Origin: Bacilli bacterium
GTDB lineage: Bacteria > Bacillota > Bacilli > Paenibacillales > NBRC-103111
NCBI GenBank assembly: GCA_028287395.1
Contig: JAQBPR010000126.1
Coordinates: 1-64,000 of the forward strand
DNA length: 64,000 bases
Reading direction: 5' to 3'
Part shown: piece after piece, positions 53,425 through 62,291 of the stretch
Layout of the letters: each line of letters begins with the position of its first letter
How positions within the stretch are numbered: the first letter of the stretch is position 1
Notes under the pieces: generated by a model
Databases searched by the model: none
Told to the model about the DNA's origin: nothing
What the model saw: the letters and a program-made list of their open reading frames with translations, nothing else
Program-made: the position numbers and the translations under genes

Positions 53425-55803
53425 CTACACTAACGTTTTTTGTTGTACAAATGCTAACCATTCGCTTTCAGGCACTGGTTTACTAATATAATAGCCTTGT
53501 ACGCGATCACAACCCATTGTTTTAAGCCTATCCCATTGAGCCTTTTCCTCTACACCTTCGGCAATCACCTTTTGATGTAAACCATGCGCCATAGCAATAA
53601 TCGCATGAATGATTTCCGCATCGTCCTCTTCCATTACGATCCCCTGTACAAAAGATCGGTCAATTTTGATCGCATCAAATTTCAAATATTTTAATAAAGA
53701 AAAGGAAGAGTAACCTGTGCCAAAATCATCAATCGAAAGCCGTACATTCATTTCTACAATTTCCTGACAAATCTCCATACTATATTCCTGGTTTTCCATC
53801 GCGGTGCTTTCCGTGATTTCCAAACATAGGAGTTTGGGATCTAATTCCGTTTGCAATAAAATTTGTTTAAGCTCTGCTACAAATTGATTATCGATAAATT
53901 GACATAGTGAAATATTAACGGAAACAACCATTTCAGGCAACCCGGAATCGATCCATTTCTTCATATCTTCGCATGCTTTTTGTAAAACCCAGCGACCGAT
54001 CGGTATGATCAAGCCGGATTCTTCGGCAATTTGAATAAATTCCGCCGGATATACAAGGCCCTTCTCAGGGTTCTGCCAACGAATAAGTGCCTCAACCCCA
54101 ATAATATGACCGCTCTCCATATCCATTTGCGGCTGATAATACAAAATAAATTCTTCTTGTTCTAATGCTTTTCGCATACGCGCTTCCATGGCGAAACGAT
54201 CCAAATCGGGATGCTTTAAATGATGTATATAAATTTGATAACGATCTCTACCATTATTCTTCGCAAAGTACATGGCAATATCAGCATATTTCAACAAAGT
54301 ATCCGGGTTATTCCCAAACTGCGGTGAAGGGCAAATGCCTAAGCTTGCCGAAATATAATAAGGTATATTTTCATATACAAAAGGATTTCTTAAACCATGC
54401 AAAAATTTTTCTGCAAGCTGATGAATTTGTTCATCGTTTACAATACCATTCATAAACATGGCAAATTCATCTCCGCCCAATCTCGCGATCTGCATTTCAT
54501 CAGGCGCTATTTCAACTAACTGATTTGCTACATGCTTCAACAACAAGTCTCCCACATGATGCCCTTTAGTATCATTAATGATTTTAAAACGATCCAGGTC
54601 CAATAACATCACAACAACTTGAAGCTGATCTTCATTGGATTGAGCTAAAGCGGTTGATAATTGTTGTTGAAACATCAGGCGGTTGGATAAACCGGTCAAA
54701 GGATCATGATAGGCTAAAAAAGCAATTCTTTGCTCGGCTAATCTGCTTTCCGTGATGTCTCTTAGGATAATATACTGATATTGCTTTCCCTCGATAGCTA
54801 TTAACTCGCCTTCTGCTTGAACTAGTCGTTGTTCCAATGAGTTTTGAATAATCGTGTATTCAGTGAATGAGAATTTACGGCCGAGAATAACGCTTTCAAA
54901 TTGCTTTAAAAAAGAACTTCGATCCGTCTGCACAAGAAAGGAAGGAAAGCTGCGTTTTAGGATGTCGCTCAGGCTTATATCAAATAATTGCATTGCAGAC
55001 GAATTTGCGTCATGTATTTTTGCCTTTTCATCCAACAAAACAATAGCGAGCGGGGAGAGCTCATATAGAATTTGATACTTTCGTTCCGTCGGAGGTAAAA
55101 AGGAATATCTCGTCATAGAAAACCGGACGAAGATAGCAAAAATAATGATCGCAAACGAGCTTATGTCGGGTAAGTTAAATTGATCGCCAAATATATGCCT
55201 CGGAAAAAACATACCTGCCACCGCACAGCTGCCTGCAACAATAAGCGCCCACAAAATTAAATGAACCTGCTTTTTTTGCAGATCCAGGTTAGGATTTTGG
55301 GAAACGAATCGCAATCCAGCGAATAATAGATAAATGCTGAATAGAATAATATAAAGCGTAAAGACAAGTGTAATGATGAATAAGCCAAAGCTTGGATTTC
55401 CATTTTTCCAAGGGCCATCCATTGTATAAGTCATTGAAATCCAAGGTGATCGACAAAGGATCAATACAATGGGGAATGTTGGTGTATAACACAAAGCAGC
55501 TACTTGTAAACGTGATAAATGATCAAACCGTGAAGTCAGCCTTAAATTGAAATGAAGGACTAACCCCATCAGCAAAAAAGCTGGGATATATACTAAATAA
55601 ATAGACAAAATCACATAATATTGAGCAGGAAAAATATTGGCTAGAAACGAACCCATAATTAAAGCCATCATAACAAGGAGTAATAAGGCAGTTATTTTAT
55701 TTAAAGTATGGGTTTTATTGCGAAAATAAATTTCTAAGGCCATATAAAACAATATACCCACGGGCAATAAATAAAGTAAAATGGATAGCATAAATAATGT
55801 CAT
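53425..55803 (-). CDS. Membrane-bound GGDEF-EAL c-di-GMP enzyme
   Basis: A 792-residue protein. Residues 1-230 form about seven membrane segments, similar to the 7TM sensor region of some histidine kinases. A PAS domain follows (about 240-345), then GGDEF with the intact motif ARLGGDEFAMF, then EAL with EALIRW, ENQE-containing ESTAMEN, IDDFGTGYSS and KIDRSF, also intact. It can in principle both make and break c-di-GMP. A receptor candidate for this messenger, the PilZ fusion, lies at 38696. The gene is alone on its strand, and terminator and promoter regions isolate it. Confidence 0.94.
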   Translation of the reverse strand: MTLFMLSILLYLLPVGILFYMALEIYFRNKTHTLNKITALLLLVMMALIMGSFLANIFPAQYYVILSIYLVYIPAFLLMGLVLHFNLRLTSRFDHLSRLQVAALCYTPTFPIVLILCRSPWISMTYTMDGPWKNGNPSFGLFIITLVFTLYIILFSIYLLFAGLRFVSQNPNLDLQKKQVHLILWALIVAGSCAVAGMFFPRHIFGDQFNLPDISSFAIIIFAIFVRFSMTRYSFLPPTERKYQILYELSPLAIVLLDEKAKIHDANSSAMQLFDISLSDILKRSFPSFLVQTDRSSFLKQFESVILGRKFSFTEYTIIQNSLEQRLVQAEGELIAIEGKQYQYIILRDITESRLAEQRIAFLAYHDPLTGLSNRLMFQQQLSTALAQSNEDQLQVVVMLLDLDRFKIINDTKGHHVGDLLLKHVANQLVEIAPDEMQIARLGGDEFAMFMNGIVNDEQIHQLAEKFLHGLRNPFVYENIPYYISASLGICPSPQFGNNPDTLLKYADIAMYFAKNNGRDRYQIYIHHLKHPDLDRFAMEARMRKALEQEEFILYYQPQMDMESGHIIGVEALIRWQNPEKGLVYPAEFIQIAEESGLIIPIGRWVLQKACEDMKKWIDSGLPEMVVSVNISLCQFIDNQFVAELKQILLQTELDPKLLCLEITESTAMENQEYSMEICQEIVEMNVRLSIDDFGTGYSSFSLLKYLKFDAIKIDRSFVQGIVMEEDDAEIIHAIIAMAHGLHQKVIAEGVEEKAQWDRLKTMGCDRVQGYYISKPVPESEWLAFVQQKTLV

Positions 55804-55964
55804 GAAAAGTCCCCCTAGGAAGGTTAAATGTCATACGTTGAGTTTGGAGACGAGACCTGTTTCTAGTATTATGTAATTCGACAACTTTACGAAAACTCCT
55901 ACTAAAGCACTAATTATTTTTTATTTTTGTACTTCTATCACTGCAATACCGGAGGTTAACCCTA

Positions 55965-56765
55965 ATGTTTTCAAATCAAAACCTGCTTTCAAGTGAAGTA
56001 TTGTCCTCTGGATATTCCTTTCATAGTAAAAAATATCATTATAATCAAAAAGAAGGGTTGCCCTATTATTTAATTCGTTTACAGACAGAAGGAACCAGCT
56101 CTGCGTTAGTAGAAGGAACGATGATTCCTATTGCCCCCGGCGATCTTCTGCTCTATCAGCCTGGAGATCCCTACGAGCTGCTTATAGAAGATTCCAAATC
56201 AAGTGGAGACTACTATATATTTTGCCAAGGAAATTGGGTGGACGCATGGTGGGAAAACGCTGATAAACCAAAAAAAGTAAAGATTCCGCTTCACGAAGGA
56301 ATGCTTACTATATGGCGGCAGTTAAACATAGAATTACTTAAACACAGCCAAAAAAATAAAGAGATGCTGGATTATTATCTCCGCATCCTTTGTTTACAAA
56401 TTGATCGACATATTATGGAACAAACGTCCCATTCACCAGGTGCCAATTCATATCTTTCTTATCGAATGAAGTATTATATCGAGGAAAACGCGATGACTCC
56501 GATTACGTTAGAACAAGTAGCACAGCACGTTGGCTTAAGCGTATCCCGAGCGGTTCATCTGTTCAAAGCTGTCTTTGATCGAAGCATTATGCAGCATGCT
56601 ATAGAGGTACGCCTTACCATAGCCAAAGAACGTATTCTCTATAGCTCATTTACGCTAGAGCAAATCGCTGAAAGCTGTGGGTATGCAAGTTATTCTTATT
56701 TTCACCGCATGTTCCGCATGCATTTTGGCATCTCTCCGAAGGATTTCAGGGCAAAATTTTCTTAA
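55965..56765 (+). CDS. AraC-family transcriptional regulator
   Basis: A 266-residue protein. The N-terminal cupin-like part (about 1-140) would bind a small ligand: VEGTMIPIAPGDLLLYQPGD. The C-terminal about 100 residues carry two helix-turn-helix motifs: TLEQVAQHVGLSVSRAVHLF and TLEQIAESCGYASYSYFHRM with the FRMHFGISPKDFR end. ATG 55965 follows CGGAGG. It converges with a sugar isomerase-like gene, overlapping by four bases, and may control it, as is common for such pairs. Confidence 0.9.
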   Translation: MFSNQNLLSSEVLSSGYSFHSKKYHYNQKEGLPYYLIRLQTEGTSSALVEGTMIPIAPGDLLLYQPGDPYELLIEDSKSSGDYYIFCQGNWVDAWWENADKPKKVKIPLHEGMLTIWRQLNIELLKHSQKNKEMLDYYLRILCLQIDRHIMEQTSHSPGANSYLSYRMKYYIEENAMTPITLEQVAQHVGLSVSRAVHLFKAVFDRSIMQHAIEVRLTIAKERILYSSFTLEQIAESCGYASYSYFHRMFRMHFGISPKDFRAKFS

Positions 56766-57529
56766 GAATTGTAATTTTTCCGCACCCATTGCAAGCTTTC
56801 TGTAATACTTTCTATCGGCGGATTCTCGCATTTATCTTGCTCTACAATCAGCCATTCTACTTGAGCGGCAGCAGATGCTGCAATAATGGCTTTCAAATCA
56901 ACCACACCTTGGCCAAGCTCCACGGTCAAAGCACCTCCATCTTGTTGGGGACGCATATCCTTTAAATGCAGTAATGGTAGCCTTTGTGCATACTTAACAA
57001 TATAATCCGCAGGTACGGCTCCTGCATGATGAACCCAGCATGCATCTAATTCCAACTGTAGCGTTTCTGCTGGAACAGCCGCCATCATCGCATCTAAAAC
57101 AGGCGCATCCTTCACTTTTTGCAAAAGCTCAAATTCGTGGTTGTGATAGCCAAAGCCAATCCCGCGTTCGAAGCATCTCCGACCAATCGGCTGCAATTGC
57201 GCAAAAATATCAAGCCATTGCGCTTCATCCTTACGCATTTCCACCTCCACATAAGGGCAAATAATATAGCGACTGCCAATAGCCAAATTGAAATCTATTT
57301 CTTCATCCAAATGGGTAGTTAATCTTTCCAAACTAACATGGCTTGCGATCGCCTTTAAATTTAATTGTTGCAGCAAATCAGCAAGCTGATCCGCATTCAA
57401 TCCGCCATAACCTGCAAACTCGACACCTTCATAACCAATTTCCGCAACCTTCTTTAACGTCCCGGTAAAATCTTTTTCCGCTTCTTCGCGGAGAGTATAC
57501 ATTTGCAAACCAATGCCCATTTTACCCAT
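56762..57529 (-). CDS. Sugar-phosphate isomerase/epimerase-like protein
   Basis: A 255-residue TIM-barrel protein of the xylose isomerase-like group. Text includes GIGLQMYTLREEAEKDFTGT, YHNHEFELL (metal-ligand region), LQLELDACWVHHAGAVPADY and HLKDMRPQQDG (metal His). ATG 57529 is preferred because GAGG precedes it, though the spacing of 12 is long. It overlaps the AraC gene's end. The second gene of this fold in the window is at 46383; they are only distantly similar. Confidence 0.88.
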   Translation of the reverse strand: MGKMGIGLQMYTLREEAEKDFTGTLKKVAEIGYEGVEFAGYGGLNADQLADLLQQLNLKAIASHVSLERLTTHLDEEIDFNLAIGSRYIICPYVEVEMRKDEAQWLDIFAQLQPIGRRCFERGIGFGYHNHEFELLQKVKDAPVLDAMMAAVPAETLQLELDACWVHHAGAVPADYIVKYAQRLPLLHLKDMRPQQDGGALTVELGQGVVDLKAIIAASAAAQVEWLIVEQDKCENPPIESITESLQWVRKNYNS

Positions 57530-57689
57530 AATTAAAATATGCCTCATTTCTGTAGATTCTAATTCTTTTATATCACAGAACCCCTATAGATTCCAATGCA
57601 CAATGTGATCGAAAACATGAACAATTTGGCTTTCTCTTAAATTCTGTTTTTTTGATTATTTTGAAAAAGTTATGACCAAAAAAAGTCAT

Positions 57690-57718
57690 TTGTATTTCCC
57701 CAAAAAAGATGCTACAAT
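57690..57718 (+). promoter_or_regulatory. Promoter of the tRNA-Lys gene
   Basis: TTGTAT (57690-57695) and TACAAT (57713-57718) are 17 bases apart, and the tRNA begins 15 bases further on. Confidence 0.6.
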
Positions 57719-57732
57719 ACTTTTTGTGTCTT

Positions 57733-57805
57733 GGGTTCTTAGCTCAGTTGGTAGAGCAGTTGACTCTTAATCATCTGGTCGAGGGTTCGAATCCCTCAGA
57801 ACCCA
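57733..57805 (+). tRNA. tRNA-Lys (anticodon CTT)
   Basis: A 73-base cloverleaf: acceptor GGGTTCT/AGAACCC, D-arm GCTC-AGTTGGTA-GAGC, anticodon loop CTCTTAA with anticodon CTT, and T-arm GAGGG-TTCGAAT-CCCTC. The anticodon stem GTTGA/TCATC has one T-T mismatch. The CCA end is not encoded. It reads AAG codons. It has its own promoter and a terminator at about 57843-57880 and stands alone. Confidence 0.95.
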
Positions 57806-57842
57806 TTCTCTTTATAAAATTTGTATATTTGAGAAACAAATG

Positions 57843-57880
57843 AAAGCAGCTCGGCACATTGCGCCGAAGCTGCTTTGTTA
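57843..57880 (+). terminator. Terminator downstream of tRNA-Lys
   Basis: AAAGCAGCTCGGC pairs with GCCGAAGCTGCTTT (one A bulge) around a seven-base loop and is followed by GTTATTATTTT. It precedes the Dabb gene. Confidence 0.7.
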
Positions 57881-57907
57881 TTATTTTACTATTGGGAGGT
57901 AGAAATC

Positions 57908-58231
57908 ATGGCAGAGCAAAAGATTAGACATATGGTTATTTTCACTTTGAAATATAACCCCGATGCCGCAGAAAGCTTGCAATTTTTAAGAGACGGACAA
58001 ACCATTCTCAGTTCCATTCCAGGTGTAGAGCTTTTCTCAGCCTTTCGCCAAATCAGTCCCAAAAATGATTATGATTTTGGTTTTTCGATGGATTTTGCCG
58101 ATCAAGCTGCTTATGATTCGTATAATGTCCACCCTTTACATGTTGATTTCGTTACGAATCGTTGGCAGAAGGAAGTCGTTCGCTTTCTTGAAATTGATTT
58201 TCAAGCCATTAAAAAGTCTTTATCACCCTAA
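57908..58231 (+). CDS. Dabb (stress-responsive A/B barrel) family protein
   Basis: A 107-residue protein. ATG 57908 follows GGGAGG. The dimeric alpha/beta-barrel text is RHMVIFTLKYNPDAAESLQF, FSAFRQISPKNDYDFGFSMD and YNVHPLHVDFVTNRW. Such proteins are small, often induced by stress, and have no settled enzymatic role. The gene overlaps the convergent DCC gene by nine bases. Confidence 0.87.
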   Translation: MAEQKIRHMVIFTLKYNPDAAESLQFLRDGQTILSSIPGVELFSAFRQISPKNDYDFGFSMDFADQAAYDSYNVHPLHVDFVTNRWQKEVVRFLEIDFQAIKKSLSP

Positions 58232-58636
58232 AAACCGACTTTTTATATCTGGCGACGGCATCATACAGTGATCCTTTTTGCCAAACCATTTGTAGCGATT
58301 TCTCGCAATCCATTGATAGATCGGATCTCTAATCGCCTTAGGTATGACCACAAAACTATAAAGAATCGGCCAAAAACCGCTTAATTTACGGGTCACTTGC
58401 AGCACTGCATCCGATTTCGTATATAATCGTTCATCTCGGATCAAGATAATAGTACTGATTTGATCCTTGGAAAAATGATATGGTTCCAATAACCGTTGAC
58501 CCACTTCAGATTGGTTGGCAGCAAACCGAAAGCGTTTCTGAGGATCACGCGGGATAATAAATTGTACTGCGCGTTCACACAAATTGCATTCTCCATCAAA
58601 TATTATAATCGCGTAAATCGCTTGCTCTGTTTTCAT
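58223..58636 (-). CDS. DCC-family (DUF393) thiol-disulfide oxidoreductase-like protein
   Basis: A 137-residue protein. ATG 58636 follows GGAGGGAG. The family mark DGxCxxC is present as IIFDGECNLCERAVQFI near residue 12-18. Later text QVTRKLSGFWPILYSFVVIP and IYQWIARNRYKWFG is also typical (YuxK-like). These are thioredoxin-fold proteins of unknown substrate. It is divergent from the DUF2071 gene. Confidence 0.87.
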   Translation of the reverse strand: MKTEQAIYAIIIFDGECNLCERAVQFIIPRDPQKRFRFAANQSEVGQRLLEPYHFSKDQISTIILIRDERLYTKSDAVLQVTRKLSGFWPILYSFVVIPKAIRDPIYQWIARNRYKWFGKKDHCMMPSPDIKSRFLG

Positions 58637-58685
58637 TATTCGTTCTCCCTCCTTTAAAAAGTCATGCAAATTTGGAGTGGTATGT

Positions 58686-59429
58686 GTGAATGTATTAAAC
58701 CATACGAATCATCGTCCTTATCCCATTCCAACAAGTCCTTGGGTAATGACGCAAACCTGGAATCATCTCTTGTTTGCTCACTGGCCTGTACCAGTTTCCT
58801 TGATTCGTGAGCTTATTCCAATAAACCTTACAATCGATACATTCAATGGTTATGCATGGATAGGGATTGTCCCTTTTGAAATGAGCCTCATTCGCATGCG
58901 CTGGCTTCCACCTATCCCTTTTACCACGCACTTCCCAGAAATCAATGTACGAACTTATGTGATTGCCGAAAATAAACCCGGCGTTTATTTCTTTAGCTTA
59001 GATGCGACTAACTCATTGGCCGTTGCCGCCGCACGGGCGTTTTTTTCGCTGCCTTATTACAAAGCGCAAATGCAAGTCACCACGGATAAAGAGAAGGTTT
59101 TCTATAAAAGCAAGCGAACGCATAAAAACATAACTCAAGCCCAATTCACAGCGGATTACCGCCCTGTTTCGGACATCTTTCATGCACATAAAGCGACCCT
59201 TGATTATTGGCTTACGGAAAGATATTGTCTTTACACGCATAAAAACTCCGATTTGTATCGCGGGGACATCCACCATTTACCATGGCCGCTGCAAAAAGCG
59301 GAAAGCGAAATTTCGTTAAATACGATGTTCCCTCTACTGCATTCTACCATAACGGAAACAAAGCCCCTATTGCATTATGCACATCAGCTTAAAGTATTAA
59401 TATGGCCGCTGGTCAAGGTGAATGAATAA
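58686..59429 (+). CDS. DUF2071 family protein (YqjF-like)
   Basis: A 247-residue protein. GTG 58686 is selected because GGAGTGG lies five bases before; an earlier GTG at 58677 lies inside that site. The text MTQTWNHLLFAHWPVPVSLI, WIGIVPFEMSLIRMRWLPPI and FPEINVRTYV is typical of YqjF/DUF2071 proteins, which resemble acetoacetate decarboxylase in fold. Function is unknown. The next gene converges after a 14-base spacer. Confidence 0.88.
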   Translation: MNVLNHTNHRPYPIPTSPWVMTQTWNHLLFAHWPVPVSLIRELIPINLTIDTFNGYAWIGIVPFEMSLIRMRWLPPIPFTTHFPEINVRTYVIAENKPGVYFFSLDATNSLAVAAARAFFSLPYYKAQMQVTTDKEKVFYKSKRTHKNITQAQFTADYRPVSDIFHAHKATLDYWLTERYCLYTHKNSDLYRGDIHHLPWPLQKAESEISLNTMFPLLHSTITETKPLLHYAHQLKVLIWPLVKVNE

Positions 59430-59443
59430 CAAGCCTTTCACAA

Positions 59444-60835
59444 TCAACGGAGATTAAATTCCCACGGACCCCGGACGAGCGTATGCGCTTCTTTGACGTA
59501 GAATGTATATTCCTTGGCATTGTGTTCTACATCAAGATCCATATATTCTAATGCCTTTGTAGTTTCGTTTGATTTCTCACCGGCGCCTCCGCTTTTTTTG
59601 AGAATTGCGAAGTCCGGCCAAAAGCTTAGTAATGACTCTCGACTTGCAGCATCATAATGCAAATCAAAATAAATGCGAATAAAATCGGAATCTCTCTTGT
59701 TCGGATCATCCGGATTCCTTTCAACTCGAATTAAATCCACAGGAAAGCCTAGAATAGTGATTTGCTTGTTAAGCATCATAACGCCATTGGATGGAATCGG
59801 CAGGGTGATTTGATCGTCTTGCTCCGATTGTCTAACTACCCCTAAAGCAGGAAGCGTCAATTTGTAGTCACCTTGTTTGTTTTCACCTTGATGAAAATAA
59901 AATTCATTTGGATTAGGGAACGTTAAATCCTGTTCAAAAGGGATCTCTTTATGATCATTTGCGCTTAACTTTGCCTGAGCCAAATTGTATATAGGCGAAA
60001 TACCGAATGATTCGATTCTCATATTTGCCGGAAGCTGCGGTATAATCGTGACCTTCGTTTTATCCCCATCCGCTGGAGCTGTAACTGCTGTAAGACTAAT
60101 CCCCTGATGTGTTTGCGTAACGCCTAAATCCTGAACCCGATCTACAGTTTTTGCTGATGCCAATTGGAATGGAACGGATGGCGCAATGTCGCCATAGGCG
60201 AGTACCATCTGATCTGTTGCTTGAATCGCACCCTCGATGTAATAGCTGCCCGTCCATTCTCCTGATGATGCTGACTCGATGCTATTACTCAGAACATAGC
60301 TTTTTCCTGCCTCATTCCTTAAAGTAATGGTTTCTAGCCATGCAATATTTTTTCCGGTTAAGCTTACATACGATTGCTTATCTCCAATTGAAACACCTCT
60401 AATTTCCAGCTGTCCGCTCCCGATTTTTTGCACAACAGGCATCGGCATAACGAAAAGTATGGTCTGACCTTCTGTTTCTTGTACCGATGCAAATCCCGGA
60501 ATATATTGAAACACTTTGCGAATTTGCGCTCTAATTTCAGGTGAACCCATAGCAAAAGAAGCTAATAATACCAAGGCTAGCAAAGAAGCAACAAGCAGTC
60601 TGCTCCATTTCTTTTTCAAGGAGACAATTCGCAATAAAGCGCGTTCTGGATGGATATCATCATTAGGAACAAGACCTAGTTTGGCAAAGGTATTGATTTT
60701 CATTCTTCTTATGTCTTCATCATCCATGATGATTTCTTCAGCATGTTCAACTGAATTTAAAACCTTTATTTCTTGACGTAAATCCAATTGGTCAATCAAC
60801 TTAAACATTTCCTTTTCTAAATTATCGTTCATCAT
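59444..60835 (-). CDS. Membrane anti-sigma factor, DUF4179-like, partner of the upstream ECF sigma factor
   Basis: A 463-residue protein. A cytoplasmic N-terminal part of about 90 residues is followed by a single membrane segment (RLLVASLLALVLLASFAM) and a large extracellular region of beta type. This is the layout of ECF-linked anti-sigma factors with a DUF4179-type domain. Start and stop of the two genes overlap by four bases, so they are translationally coupled. The stimulus is unknown. Confidence 0.82.
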   Translation of the reverse strand: MMNDNLEKEMFKLIDQLDLRQEIKVLNSVEHAEEIIMDDEDIRRMKINTFAKLGLVPNDDIHPERALLRIVSLKKKWSRLLVASLLALVLLASFAMGSPEIRAQIRKVFQYIPGFASVQETEGQTILFVMPMPVVQKIGSGQLEIRGVSIGDKQSYVSLTGKNIAWLETITLRNEAGKSYVLSNSIESASSGEWTGSYYIEGAIQATDQMVLAYGDIAPSVPFQLASAKTVDRVQDLGVTQTHQGISLTAVTAPADGDKTKVTIIPQLPANMRIESFGISPIYNLAQAKLSANDHKEIPFEQDLTFPNPNEFYFHQGENKQGDYKLTLPALGVVRQSEQDDQITLPIPSNGVMMLNKQITILGFPVDLIRVERNPDDPNKRDSDFIRIYFDLHYDAASRESLLSFWPDFAILKKSGGAGEKSNETTKALEYMDLDVEHNAKEYTFYVKEAHTLVRGPWEFNLR

Positions 60836-61392
60836 AATTCCTCCTGGACGTCAGGATTTAATTTTTCTTTCAGACCATTTCTTGACCGCCTGAGCCGATT
60901 TTCGACCGCTTTGTAAGATAACCCCATACTCTGCGCAATCGCTTCTAATGACTCGTAAAAAAAATACCTTTTATAAAAGATGCTGCGATCTATAGGTTCA
61001 AAGGACTCGATCATGCGGACTATTTCATTCGCTTCCTCTTTAAGCAGGAAGGTCTGTTCCATTTCATAATGATCTATCGGCTCTACTTTCAACTCTTCGA
61101 ACATTGGCTTTCGCAGCATTTTTCGACGATGATCCAATGCTTTATATTTCGCTAAAATAAGCAGCCATGTTTTAAAACCCCCTTTATTCTCGTCATATTC
61201 ATTGATTTTAGTCCAGGCAGCAATAAAAACATCGCTCACACATTCTTCAATATCTTCCTTGCTATAAAATTCATGAAGCATTCGATATACAAGACCGAAT
61301 ACACTTTTCCCATATTTATCCATAATGAAGCCTAATGCCTCCGGATGATGAATTTTTAATAAAGCAATCACATTATCCTCTGAAATCTCCAT
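60832..61392 (-). CDS. ECF-type RNA polymerase sigma factor
   Basis: A 186-residue SigW-like sigma factor. Region 2 reads YGKSVFGLVYRMLHEFYSKE and VSDVFIAAWTKINEYDENKG; region 4 reads FYESLEAIAQSMGLSYKAVE with RLRRSRNGLKEKL. ATG 61392 follows GGTGGGA. It controls, presumably, its own operon and unknown targets, and is restrained by the membrane protein encoded just downstream. Confidence 0.93.
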   Translation of the reverse strand: MEISEDNVIALLKIHHPEALGFIMDKYGKSVFGLVYRMLHEFYSKEDIEECVSDVFIAAWTKINEYDENKGGFKTWLLILAKYKALDHRRKMLRKPMFEELKVEPIDHYEMEQTFLLKEEANEIVRMIESFEPIDRSIFYKRYFFYESLEAIAQSMGLSYKAVENRLRRSRNGLKEKLNPDVQEEL

Positions 61393-61504
61393 TTTCCCAC
61401 CTCGAGTGAATCACTTTAAATATGTCTCTACACCATACTACGTCATCATCTATGAAAAGCCCTCAAGGAGCAACCTTATTTTTCCAAGGATAACCGACTT
61501 ACAC

Positions 61505-61540
61505 AAAAAAATACCATGCCCTTAAAATAGGTCATGGCAG
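61505..61540 (-). terminator. Terminator of the gene at 61546
   Basis: CCATGACC and GGGCATGG pair around TATTTTAA, then TATTTTTTT on the minus strand. Confidence 0.6.
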
Positions 61541-61545
61541 CTAAA

Positions 61546-61815
61546 CTAAATGTTAAATTCATATTTATTTCTTACATAGGCAGTCTTTCGATTCTCTTGA
61601 TCAAGCATGGCTTGAACGGAAAAAGAACCTATGAATCTATATACCCCTTCAAAATCTTTGGCATGCAACTCTACTTCACCGGTAGACGCTTGAACATTCA
61701 TCGCAATACCGTCCGGCAAATCTATTAAACTACTCCCTTTTTGGAACCACTTCGGAACACGCAGCCAATTCGTAGTTGCCGTTTCGATCAAATAACTTTC
61801 CAACTTCAAAACCAT
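61546..61815 (-). CDS. Small protein of unknown function
   Basis: An 89-residue protein with AAGGGGATGA before ATG 61815 and its own terminator. It is soluble, with text such as YLIETATTNWLRVPKWFQKG and VQASTGEVELHAKDFEGVYR, probably a small beta-sheet fold. No cysteines and no membrane segment. I recognise no family. Confidence 0.65.
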   Translation of the reverse strand: MVLKLESYLIETATTNWLRVPKWFQKGSSLIDLPDGIAMNVQASTGEVELHAKDFEGVYRFIGSFSVQAMLDQENRKTAYVRNKYEFNI

Positions 61816-61990
61816 TCATCCCCTTATACATTAAGTTAAAGATCAAAAAACAGCGCTTTTCAGCATATGCAAAAAAAAATAAAATTATGATGGCTCTCTG
61901 TTTTTTTATAAATAAAATTTTTTTCAGTAAAATTTTATCTTATTTTAATTTTTGTAGATTAAGATAAAGTTAGACTATATAAAAGCCAAA
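61816..61990. other. AT-rich spacer without a gene
   Basis: The 175 bases are very rich in A and T. They may hold promoters for the gene at 61815, but no clear -35/-10 pair stands out. Together with the repeats at 61991-62222 they make a 476-base non-coding stretch before the FMN-binding gene. Confidence 0.5.
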
Positions 61991-62091
61991 GATAAACGGC
62001 TATGACGTCTTACACTGCTAACGCGCAACCAATATTGTTGCGCGTTAGCAGTAGGACGGTAGCGTTTGTCCAGAATTATATGATCAGTATA
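61991..62091. repeat. Dispersed palindromic repeat, copy 2 with a nested perfect palindrome
   Basis: The outer arms (AAACGGCTATGACGTC and GGACGGTAGCGTTTGTCC) and the tail to GATCAGTATAAG match copy 1 at 24892-24958. At the tip, where copy 1 has a short TTTC loop, this copy has ACTGCTAACGCGCAAC (62014-62029), a seven-base loop and GTTGCGCGTTAGCAGT (62037-62052), a perfect 16-bp inverted repeat. It borders the MITE-like element directly. Confidence 0.8.
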
Positions 62092-62222
62092 AGAGTGTGT
62101 TTAATAAGTGGTGGAGAGCATATGAGGGAATGTGACCGGAGAGTTGAAAGTTTTGCTTTAGCAAAACTGGCTTCGTAAGCATATGCCTCATATGCCGCAG
62201 CCCTACTTATTAAACACACTCT
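62092..62222. repeat. MITE-like element with 18-bp perfect terminal inverted repeats
   Basis: AGAGTGTGTTTAATAAGT (62092-62109) and ACTTATTAAACACACTCT (62205-62222) are perfect inverted repeats bounding 131 bases. No reading frame is inside. The interior carries, in reverse, the GCTTACGAAGC plus AGTTTTGC hairpin unit. The ends resemble those of the element at 47288-47458. TA-rich flanks occur on both sides but a target duplication is not certain. Confidence 0.8.
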
Positions 62223-62291
62223 ATAAGTGAAAAAACTTATACTTAAAATTTGAGAAAAACTATCGTTCAACTTATACAGGAGGTACCTATT

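Noticed and set aside
57733-57805. tRNA-Lys as an integration site
   Set aside because: No integrase gene or repeated 3' tRNA segment is seen around it; the neighbours are ordinary genes.
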